Origin: Sipunculus nudus
Lineage: Eukaryota; Annelida; Sipuncula; Golfingiida; Sipunculidae
Assembly (NCBI GenBank): GCA_026874595.1
Contig: CM049322.1
Location: 58,834,386 to 58,898,385, forward strand
DNA: 64,000 bases
Reading direction: 5' to 3'
Positions 27,001 through 39,000 of this stretch are shown piece by piece; the stretch's first letter is position 1, and each line of letters opens with the position of its first letter. The notes under the pieces are model-generated. The model was not told the origin of the DNA and searched no databases. It saw only the letters and a program-made list of their open reading frames with translations. Both the position numbers and the translations under genes were made by a program.

Positions 27001-30000
27001 AAAATGCCATCCAGATTATTACACATGAATGACAGAATGATTACCAGTGTATTTACCTGGTATTTGTGTTTCAGCTGTACATTATTATAGAGTAATTGTA
27101 TTTACCAGGTATTTCTGTATTTTAGCTGTACATGATGGCAGAGGGACAGTGTTTTTACCAGGTATTTCTGTATTTCAGCTGTACATGATGGCAGAGGGAC
27201 AGTGTATTTACCACGGAAACATTCCAGGACTCGTGCCATACCTTCACTCACAGAGCATGGTTTGTCCGCCGTATCACAACCCTGCAGATTACGGTGAGCT
27301 TATTATCTGGGAACCATTTTCCTTGAATTGTGTCTGATTCTACGGGGGACTTTACTTGTCAGGGTATATCTTGAATGCTTTGGTAAAGATTTACTTAAAT
27401 TTATCACATTTATGGCACCAGTGAGCCCCCCCCCTAAAGTATATTATGAAACAGGTGATCCATGGGTCATGGCTTTCTGCTCCATTATTAATTATTCCCA
27501 AAGTGTATGGACAAACAGTGGATTTTATCTTGGTTTTAAACCAAATTTAATGAGAGGAAATCTGTTAAGAGAGCCTTTGAGACTAAATTGTTGACTGTAT
27601 AGTATTTAGAGATAGTTTATCAGCAGCTGTACAGTTTAGTAACATTAGACTTGTGTTTTTATCAGTAACATTAGACTTCTGTTTTTATCAGTAACATTAG
27701 ACTTGTGTTTTTATCAGTAACATTAGACTCGTGTTTTCATAATTCTCAGTGATGGAGGTGGCGTGTGGTGAGTATGGAGATATGGTACCTCGTTTAGTGG
27801 TGGCCGTCAAGAGCGGTAGATGTGAGCCGTGTCAGAAACTCCCCAATAAAAATCTCAACTGTGATACAAAGAACGACCCAAAGGAATCCTCCGAGACAAA
27901 AGACGTCGGCAGCGACGACGACGAATCAACACCGATGAACGGAGGGACCAAGTCAAGCATTCCAACCCGCGTTGTGATGAATGGCACCACACCAGCTGTC
28001 ACCAGACAGGAGGTGAGTCCCAATAAATGATTTGCTTTGATTGTCATAGATTTCTGTAAAATAATAATTACTCAAAAAATAGAAGACACTCAGGGAGCAC
28101 ACACCTCCACCAAGGCGGCTCATTAACTTCATATGGCTTTGTCAGAAATGCAGCATTTTACTTTAAGAATTGCTGGATCCAGATCGGTATCCGAGGTCAC
28201 CTCCAAAATATAATCATTTGTTCCATGTATCTTAGACCAGCTATCCTGAACATTTCATCAAAATCTGTAAGAATTTTTTGCATAATGTTCCTAACACACA
28301 GACAGACAAGCAAACAGACCAACAAACCAACTTGTGGTGTTACATTGACAGAGCCTTAAAGATTTGCTCAAATCTCTTAACGACAGGTTACTAGTCCTCT
28401 ACATAAAAAACCTAAAATCCAGAAAGTCTAAAAATAGAACGCTTATCATTCTTATCATAAGTTACCATCACCCTCACCCTCAAATTTTCCATTTTCATAC
28501 TCAAACATCATATAACATCACTCTGCTAAAAAGGAATAATCACAAGTAAATGAAGTGCATGACAAAGTTACATTTGTTTTGTGCAGCAGGAAATTGAGGA
28601 AATTGAAATTTGCGAGGTAAACTTTGATGTTACAGTGCTTGCTTAAAAATAAAACTTTTGCTTTTGTTTGAAACCAGAAGAATGGTCCAGTTCTTTGTGC
28701 TATTTGTAATGTCCAAAAACTGAAAAAAAAGCTTAAATACAAGTTGTTTGCTATCATTGTTTTTCTCAGTGCCACCAGTTTTGTGGGAAGTTTTTTTGTG
28801 GGCAGTCTTCTTTATAGCTTCTGTCTTTTTGACATTCGTCTTGTGGGCAATGTTCTTGTGGGCAAGTATTATTTATCAAATCGTCCACAGAATTGGTTTT
28901 AAAAATTATTTTCCCAGCAATGGCTCCCATATTTATTTAACAGGCATGAAGCCTAAGATAAGTACAGGAGTCAAAGTGTAGCAAAAATTCTATCAAAACT
29001 GTTTTGAATTTTATCATCATAAACTGATACATAACCCATAGCACAAGTCATGATTATCTTGTAAATGAGGTAAATATCATATCAAGTGCCACAAATAAAC
29101 TCTACACTGTGTACTTATGATGTCCCATAAATGTACATACTTTTTATAAATCTACACTTTAATGTATCTTGATGTATAAAATGGTAAATTATTTTTATAT
29201 GTTTCTGTGTGATAAGTACCAAATATAAAATTATAAATGTGTACAAAGATTAATATAAGATGTATCATATCAGTGTATCCTCAATGGGTATATATTATTA
29301 TAATATATATCTAAAAGGTGACACTGTTTATCTTTATCTTCGCTAATATATATATAAATATATATATACACACACACACAAGTGACATATATGTATCTAT
29401 GTTGTTCATGCATTCTTGTTGATAATGCATTCCATGGCCTCTTCCTTTGTCTGTACGTTTAAAGGCCATCTTGCCAGCCACCTGTTAATGCAGAATTCCC
29501 TTTGTTCTATTTTTTTTTTACTCTGGCCATCCGCCAAATTCATAAATTGTCAGATATATCTAGTCATGCTGTTCAGATATTTCAGTCTTCAAGGCCTTGA
29601 TGTGCTACAGACAAAAATATATATGCTCGATTGCATTCATTAGTACAATGTAACATAGAACCATTATTGATCCAAACTGCATTCATATAAGTTATTGTCA
29701 GTTATAAGTGTTTTTCTAGTGTTTGTAAAAGGAAGGGGTTATACTGTGTGTATAATTATTACACACACACACACACACACAGAGGGTTATACTGTATGCT
29801 GGTATGTAAAATGATACTTTTCATGTAACAATACTGTTATAACATGATACATATGACATATTGTTTCTCTTACTGTTTCATTCTGGTTTTGACAATTATA
29901 AAGTGTGTATGCTGTATATATAGTAATTATGATATTTGCCATTTAATAATAATGTGTAACTATACGTATATGACATGTATTGTTTCTCTCTGGTTTTGAC

Positions 30001-33000
30001 GGTTATAGTATGATTATATGTATATACTTATGATATTTGTCATGTAAACATTATAAATATGACGTGTATTGTTTCTCTCCGTGACGTACAGGACTCGTCT
30101 GACTCTGAGGTAAACCCCTCCACCTCCACCGCATCCTCTAACATCACTTTGGTAATCCCGCCTTCTATGACCATGTCATCGTGTGGTCATAACTGGTGCT
30201 GTGGACCGCCCCAGGGTGTCACATGATTAAAAGCTTGATCCACTGTGATCAGTTCTGTCAAAAAGTTATCTTCATACACTGTTTTCTGTTATTTTGAAAT
30301 TATGCATTTTGTTAAAATACATTTCTGGTACAATTTACTAAAATCTTCATTTTGTAGAATCTTTTTTTCTGAAAACATTTTGTGTAATAATGCATTGGGT
30401 ACAGCTTTCTGAAAGTACTTATACATGCTTAATCCACCACCCTTATTTTTCTTTAAAGCTTTTATCTTTTTTAAAATGAATTTGTATCTCATCAAATTCC
30501 TGGGTATCTATTGATGGAACTGCTTTTCTTTCCAAATTTCATTATTTTTTGTCACAAATTACAAGAAGTAAGCCTGTTTGGCCACACATCTGTAAATTTG
30601 ATAAACTTGTAATATCACTTATATTTGTAGGATATATTTAACTCCAAGAGAAGGAAAGTAAAGCTCTTTGTAGCTCTCAAATATTATTCAAATTTCTTCA
30701 CATTAATCACCAAAGCCATTGTAGCACAAAAAAAAATACTAAGATGTGAACAGTGTGGACCACTGCTGCCCTGGCACTTACTCATAACAAACTTGCTGCC
30801 CCCCCCCCCCCCCCCCATGCTCTGTATTATATATAACTGAGTGGATTATGTTTTTATTACTCATGTACACCCTGTAGTTACTGGAATGTCAGGTCCTGCT
30901 TTGTACGAGTGTCACCGTGGCTTGAGCACATCAATACAAGTTATCTCTAGTGACCAGGTATCACATGCCTGAATTAAATGAAACATGCCTGTAGGAAAAT
31001 GTTTATTTTCATCTCAAATTTCAATATCTCTGGTTCAGCTGTGTCTGTACTGGTACCTAATCTAGCCACTAGGGGTCAGGAAGCACATGAAATTTTTTTT
31101 CCAGGTTTATATATATAATATTAACTTAAGGGTACTTGTATGGTGTTTGGTTAAAGGAAGGTTCTTGCCTGTGAACAAATTGTTAATAAGAAAAAGAAAT
31201 GAAACTTTCATAAATTAATTGGCAAAGAAAACACTGTTCCCTAGAAAGGTGTTTGGAAAATATATTTCAGCTTTAGATTATCTTGTAATACCATGTTTAT
31301 GATTGAAGAAAATACTAGGAAACTAAGAAACAAAATGATACTGATTTGATTGATAGTAACAGGCCTCTCTGACTAGAAATAACTTTATATTGATGTGCAC
31401 GTGGTAGATATTGATGAGATATGACATAGTGATGGGCATGTAGGCTTTGTCTGTGGTCTCAGTGAATTTTGATCAAGCATACTGTATTTTTGATACCTGA
31501 AATGACATCACTTCTGCCTGTTCTTGACCTGTTCCAGAAATGTCTATTTGACATGCATCTGTAATGGCTGAAACAAACGAAAAAATAAAAAATTAAGACG
31601 CACCAAAAAAGAGTCCTTGTATGCATGAGCAAATTAAAAAATGGACAAAACATATCAATCATCAACAGTAGAATTTGTGCATGTATTACTCTGAAAAAAC
31701 ATTTGTATCATATTATAAAAGAAGTTATATCTTCCAAGCTAGATCAAGCTGTACACTTTTTAGCGTTTAAAACTGATGTTTATGATAAAATTTTAGTTAG
31801 ATGAAGGCAACACTGCCGATACATATTAGGACCGTCTGGCATACGGCAGCAAAATATCCTTGTCATACTTGTCAGTTAATCAATAAAGTAACCTGGTACT
31901 AATGGCCTGTGCTTATTTGATAAATCATGCTGCCTTAATTCTACAACAATTTAGCATTAATAATACAGACATCAGTACCAGCAGTTATAAGTAGAGTAGG
32001 TAATTATGCCCATTAATATAGGTGAGTAATTGACGTTGTCCTGGCTGAGTGGTTGTGTTTCACATTGTGTGTAGTATTATTCAGGGTTGGTGATGGTTAT
32101 TGTGGTACTTTATGGTAATGGCTTGTAGTATTTATGGTAATGTTGCATTATGGGATGTTTGATTTGGCTGGTTTTCTGATTAACGTTTCAGCTGTAACCA
32201 GTAAAAAAAAATCTGATATTGAAAAAAACTTTATGCCTCATCACACCTTGTCACCTGAGACATTACACGTCAGATTTAAATGTCCTTTTCTATACTATCG
32301 ACAATATTTTAATGAAATATTAAAGATACAGACTCCAAGTGTGAGCAGTTTTCAAAATCACCAGTACACCAGTTATTGTCATGGTTATGAATAAAAGCTC
32401 CATCACCCTGTACTGCCACCTACTGGTGTGACATTAAACTATTCTAATGCTGACTTTGTCACAAAATTAAAAGTAATCTCTGTTTATACAGTAAACAAAA
32501 GGATGTTCCAAGTTTAATACATATAAACTAGTATATATACAAAGCAGAATGGTATAAGGCAACGAGACACTGGTCAATTTGAATATATTACCTATGGTTA
32601 CATTTTAAAAATTTAAAAATTAAAACTTTAATTAATAGTTAATTTGCTTTAACCCACTGTTTCTAGTCCCTGCATTCTAATGGCAGACCTTCCCTGCATA
32701 CAAAATTTTCCAATTATTACACTGGTTAATTAGTGCATGTTAATCTGGCTTATGTGATTCAGCATTGACAAGGTGCATTGTGCAGTGAGAATGGATATAA
32801 TATCTTAATGATCTGTAATAAATCACCTATGAATGGCCTATCTATTTAAACTTGAAACAGTTTTAATAACTGCATGGAAAGTCGGAAAAAAATGTTTGCA
32901 AATTTGTATAATATTATTTTTGGAATATAAATAAAAGGCTTGTATACCAATTAAGCAAGGCAGTGACAGATACTGATTATGTTAACATCTTTTGCTTTTA

Positions 33001-36000
33001 AATGAATAGAGGAAATGTGTAATTTTGCATCTGATCACCAAATCAGTTTAAAATTTAACAGTGGAGCCCCTTGTACTAACCCTTCACTGACTTCAGATAA
33101 ATATTTTTGAAGGTGCTGTTATTTTAAGAGAAGTATGCATATTGGTATCTATTCCAATACAGTGTGGGGTTGATACATATTCATGACTACATGAATATTC
33201 ATGTTATGCATTCACAGAGCGAGGACCAAGAACATCATACATTTGCCACCAGTTGTTTCACTCAGTTCAGGATCCTGTTCATGAGGACATTCATGTCCAT
33301 CATCAGAGACACGGTGAGTGTCACAGAAAATATCAACCACCTCACAGAGATATCTTGTTTTTTTTTTTTTTATCAAACATGTAATGTTGAAGTTTTTCCA
33401 TGAACGGGCACATCAGTCAAGTGTCGAGTTATATGATGTCACAGGCATTTTCTGTTTTTGAAATTTTTGTGTTAACTGAACAATATTTTGACAGTTGCAC
33501 TCAATCTTTGCTGTTTTGTAATTAATGGATATTGCACTTGAATTGTCACTGCTAGAACCTTACAACAGTGGCAACTTTTTGTCCCAAATGGCATATACTA
33601 TTTCTTATTCTTAATTCCTGCATTTTATGAAAATAATACCATAGTATTGAGTTATCTGGTTCCAAAATCAAGTGGCCACATTTGAAAATATACAAGTAAG
33701 TTATCTATATCTTTTGGATCTACAGTAAAAAAATTCACATATTAATGATTTTATGGATGATGTGCTACTGAATATGGTAATAATATGCTAATGACATGAT
33801 GTGTAAATGAATATTGTAATAATATGCTAATGACCTGATGTATAAATGAACATGGTAATAATTTGCCAACGAACTGATGACATATAAATGAATATGGTAA
33901 TTATATGCTAATGACATGTTTTAGACCCTGACCAGACTTCGTTTGATCTCTCACCTGGCTGTCGGGATCCTCATCGGCCTTCTGTATCTGGGTATCGGTA
34001 ACGAGTCCAGCAAGGCGTACAACAATGCAGGGTGTCTTTTCTTCTGTATGCTGTTTCTCATGTTCACAGCTTTAATGCCCACAGTCCTTACATGTAAGTC
34101 AGTCACACGTCATCTTTATCTCATATAAATCAAGGATAAACATGGATTTAATTTTCGTACATTGACAGGCTAGGTTGGATATGTATGTGCTGCAATGTGA
34201 CAGTTTTGTATAGTAATAAACCAATATTAAAGTGATTTTTAACATGACTGGGATGTTTTTATAGAAGTAATTATAATGACCTATACATTAATATAATGAT
34301 GTATACAATGTTGCATGAAGACATTAAAAGGAATGACTAACAGGAGCCCAGCCAGCCTGGCCTGTTTCATGAGTCAGGCAGACTGAGGGTAATCTTCAAG
34401 GTGTTTAGCATATTTGTAATTGTATCCCCAGACAGAGTCGGGATACAATGTTTTTCACGACAGTCCCGCTGCAGCCGCCGCCACCGCAGAAAAATGTTTT
34501 GAGCTGGATAACTAAAAAAATATTTCACTGATCTTTTTCAAACTTTACATTTATATAGATATAGGTAAGGGGATGAAGCCTTTTTAAAATGGGGTCATGA
34601 CCTATGCTAGGAGAGTGACCTTGACCTTGAATAGGTCCATTTTTATGCCCCCGCCACAAAGTGGCCGGGGCATATAGTTTTACCCATGTCCGTCATTCCG
34701 TCATTCCGTCCTTCCGTGATTCCGAAATGAAACTGTTGTACGGACTTTTTTTCGCAATGCCTGCAGATATTGGCCTGATTTTTGGTGTGTGGGCAGATAT
34801 AGACCAGTTACAGATTGAGTTCGCATTTCATCCCGGTTGACCTACTTTTAACCGTTTTACGACTCCTAAACTTAGAAAATTTCATCAAAAATAGAAATAT
34901 TCATGACAGATACACATGTATGGACTTTTTTTCGCAGTGCCTGCAGATATTGGCCTGATTTTTGGTATGTGAGCAGATATAGACCAGTTACAGATTGAGT
35001 TCGGGTTTCATCCTGGTTGACCTACTTTTGACCGTTTTACGGCTCCTAAACTTAGAAAATTTCATGAAAAATAGAAATATTCATGACAGATACACATGTA
35101 TGGACTTTTTTTCGCAATGCCTGCAGATATTGGCCTGATTTTTGGTGTGTGAGCAGATATAGACCAGTTACAGATCGAGTTCACGTTTTGTCCTGGTTGA
35201 CCTACTTTTGACCATTTTACAGCTCCTAAACTTAGAAAATTTCATGAAAAATATGAAATTTCATGACAAATACACATGTACGGTTTTTTTTTCTCAGTGC
35301 CTGCAGATATTGGCCTGATTTTTGGTGTGTGGACAGATATAGACCAGTTACAGATCGAGTTCGCGTTTCGTCCTGGTTAACCTACTTTTGACCGTTTTAC
35401 GGCTCCTAAACTTAGAAATTTTCATGAAAAATAGATATATTCATGACAGATACACATGTACGGACTTTTTTTCGCAATGCCTGCAGATATTGGCCTAATT
35501 TTTGGTGTGTGGGCAGATATAGACCAGTTCCAGATTGAGTTCGCGTTTCGTCCCGGTTGACTTACTTTTGACCGTTTTATGGCTCCTGAACATAGAAAAT
35601 TTCATGAAAAATATGAAATTTCATGACAAATACACATGTACAGACTTTTTTCGCATTGCCTGCTGATTTTGGCCTGATTTTTGGTGTGTCGGCAGATATT
35701 GACCAGTTACAGATGGAGTTCACGTTTTGTCCCAGTTGACCTATTTTTGACCGTTTGACGGTGCTCTAACATAGAAAATTTCATAAAAAAGGTGCACATG
35801 TATGGACTTTTTTTCGCAGTGCCTGCAGATATGGGCCTGATTTTTGGTGTGTAGGCAGATAATGACCAGTTACAGATCGAGTTCTTGTTTTGTCTCAGTT
35901 GACCTACTTTTGACCATTTGACTGCTCCTGAACATAGAAAGTTTCATGAAAAATATAAATTTTCATAACAAATGCATATGTATTGACTTTTTTTCCTCAA

Positions 36001-39000
36001 TGCCTGCAGATACCACCCTGATTTTTTTGGTGTGGGCAGATAATGACAGTTAAAGATGGAGTTTGCGTTTCATCCCGGTTGACCTACTTTTGAATGTTTT
36101 ACGGATCCTAAACATAGAAAATTTCATGAAAGACAGAAATTTTTATGGAAAATGCACATGTATGGACTTTTTTTCACAATGCCTGCATATACTGGCATGA
36201 TTTTTGGTGTGTTGCTTGATAATGACCCGTTACAGATCGAGTTTGCATTTTGCCCTTGTTGACCTACTTTTGACCATACGACATCTCCTGAACTTAAAAA
36301 ATTTTCAAAATTTTAAAAATGTTTCTAATTTGCCCAAGGCGGGGGCATTCGTGTCATTCCGACACATCTAGTTGCTGAAAATAACACAAATTCTTAAATT
36401 TCTCAAGTTAGCTTGCATGGACTGGTCCGAAAAAAAAGGTGACCGAAAATCTTGGATAGCCTTGTGATATACCGGAAACTGGTGGCGCCACCTATTATCC
36501 TTTTCTTGTTTTTACGCCTTTTAATACCCCCATAATTGCCACTTGACAGTACTGTAAGCATTATAAGTCAAAAACTAATGGACAGATTTCTTTCATATTA
36601 TGCACATGTAGAGAGATGGGTTATGGGATGAGGTCTATTTGGGTCATGCCCTTACCATGAGAGTGGCCTTGACATTTAATGTGTCCATATTTGGTGAAAA
36701 TCACACACCTCTTAGGATATCTCCAGTGTTGATAGCCAAATGGATTTCAAACGTGACTTATGTATGGCCCTACCACTAAAGTAAGAACCCTATAGGTTCT
36801 AGGGTCATGAGGTCAAAGGTCAAGGTCACTGGACTCGCATCTTAAAAGATACTGTGGATGCATTTTAAGCCAAACTTTCATCCCAGGTCTTCCATCTTGA
36901 ATATATAGCTCACTTGCCAATAGTGGATGATCCATTTTGGGGTCACAAGGTCAAAGGTCAAGGCCACAGGAGCTATCTGTCAAAAATTAGTTTCTGGATG
37001 ATAATTCCTGTTTTTATTGATGTATTGATTTCAAACTTGACTTATATATGTCCCATGGAAAAAGCAAAACTCCAATTGATTTTGGGGTCATGAGGTCAAA
37101 GGTCAAGGTCACAGGACACATCTTTAAAAAGATTGTGGATGCATTTTCAGCCAAACATTTCATCTCAGACCTTTCATCTTGCACATATAGTTCATCTGCC
37201 AATAGAGGAAGACCCCAATCAATTTTGAGGTCACAAGGTCAAAGGCGAAGGTCACAGGAGCCATCTGTCCAAAAATTAGTTTCTGGATGATAATTCTTAC
37301 TTTTATTGATGGATTGATTTCAAACTTGATTTGTATATGACCCAATGAAAATGCAAGACCCAAATTGATTTTGGAGTCATGAGGTCAAAGGTCAAGGTCA
37401 CAGGACACATCTTTAAAAAGATTGTGGATGCATTTTCAGCCAAACAATTATTCTCAGATCTTTCATCATGCACATATATTTCACCTGCCAAGAGTGGAAG
37501 ACTCCTATCAATTTTGAGATCACAAGGTCAAAGGTGAAGGTCACAGGAGCCATCTGTCCAAAAATTAGTTTCTGGCTGATAATTCCTGCTTTGATTGATG
37601 TATGGATTTCAAACTTGACTAGTATATGTCCCATTGGAAAAGCAAGACCCAAATTGATTTGGGGGTCATGAGGTCAAAGGTCTAGGTCACAGGAGGCTAA
37701 GAGAGTGACCTTGACCTTGAACAGGTCCATTTCTGCTGAAATACACAAATTCTTAAATATCTCAAGATCGTTTGCATGGATTGGTCCCAAAATCAAGGTG
37801 ACAGAAGATCTTGGATAGCCTTTTGATGTGCCAAAAGGTCAAGGTCACAGGACTAACATTTTCAAAAAGATTGTGGATTTATAGATGGAAGAAACAATTA
37901 TTGCTTGCCAAGTGTCAGTATATGCTGCTAAAAATGGGGGCCTATTCATAAGGGGGGGGGGGCGTACTATGTCTGGGGATACTCTGTCGCCTGCAGTGCC
38001 AAGAAATGTCTAGTTGTGTATATGCAGTTACAAATCTTTCACATTTTCTCAAACTTTTGCAGTTCCCATGGAGATGGCAGTGTTCGTTCGTGAACATCTG
38101 AACTACTGGTACAGTCTGAAGGCTTACTACCTCGCCAAGACGATGGCCGACATGCCGTTTCAGGTATGATGAGGTCCCACATTGCATCACACTCATATCA
38201 GATACTTACCAATATATGATCTCTCCCAAGTTCCATTAAAGGCAAAATCTATGCATATTAAATGTGGTCAGAGTTCAACAGGCCACTTTGTGATGTTACT
38301 GCAGTAACTTACTGGAATAGGATGGATTTTGATTAACTCAATAGAAATATTTATCAATATAATATCTCACCTGAGTTTATTCTTTGGGAAATTCCATGCA
38401 TATTAAATGAGGTCAGAGGTCACAAGACATACAAAGGGCTTATTAAGCACCCTTACAGTGCTCTTTTTGAGGGTTTTTGGATGATTCATGCCTAATTTTC
38501 CTGGTAGTGTTCTTGATCTTGTTAGGGGTAAATTCAATTTTTAGCTCAGCTGACTATAAGTCATCTGAGCTATAGTCGTGGTCCATTGTCCGTCGTCCGT
38601 CCGTCCGTCCGTCCGTCCGTCCGTAGATGTGGCACGTTTTGAAACCGTAAGACCTAGGAATCCAAAATTCAGCATAATGTTAGATGTCCCCAAGATCTCC
38701 TACCAAGCTGAAAACTGGGTCTTTGCGACTTCATTCCTTTGAGAAATTAAGGAAAAACCTCAATTTTTTATTAAAAACCTATTTTCACACTTCAGGACTG
38801 CCTAATATCAAAACCACTCATCTGTTTTTCCTCATATTTCCTATAAATAATCCTCTATATAATTCCTATGTACATGCCAGAAATTAGGTCTGTATTATAT
38901 AATTTAAAAAAGTTATGGGCCCAAACATAATGCATTTTGTAAATAATCAGGAAAGAAATTTTATCACTTAACACAAAACTTGTTAAAGCTAAGCACTTTT

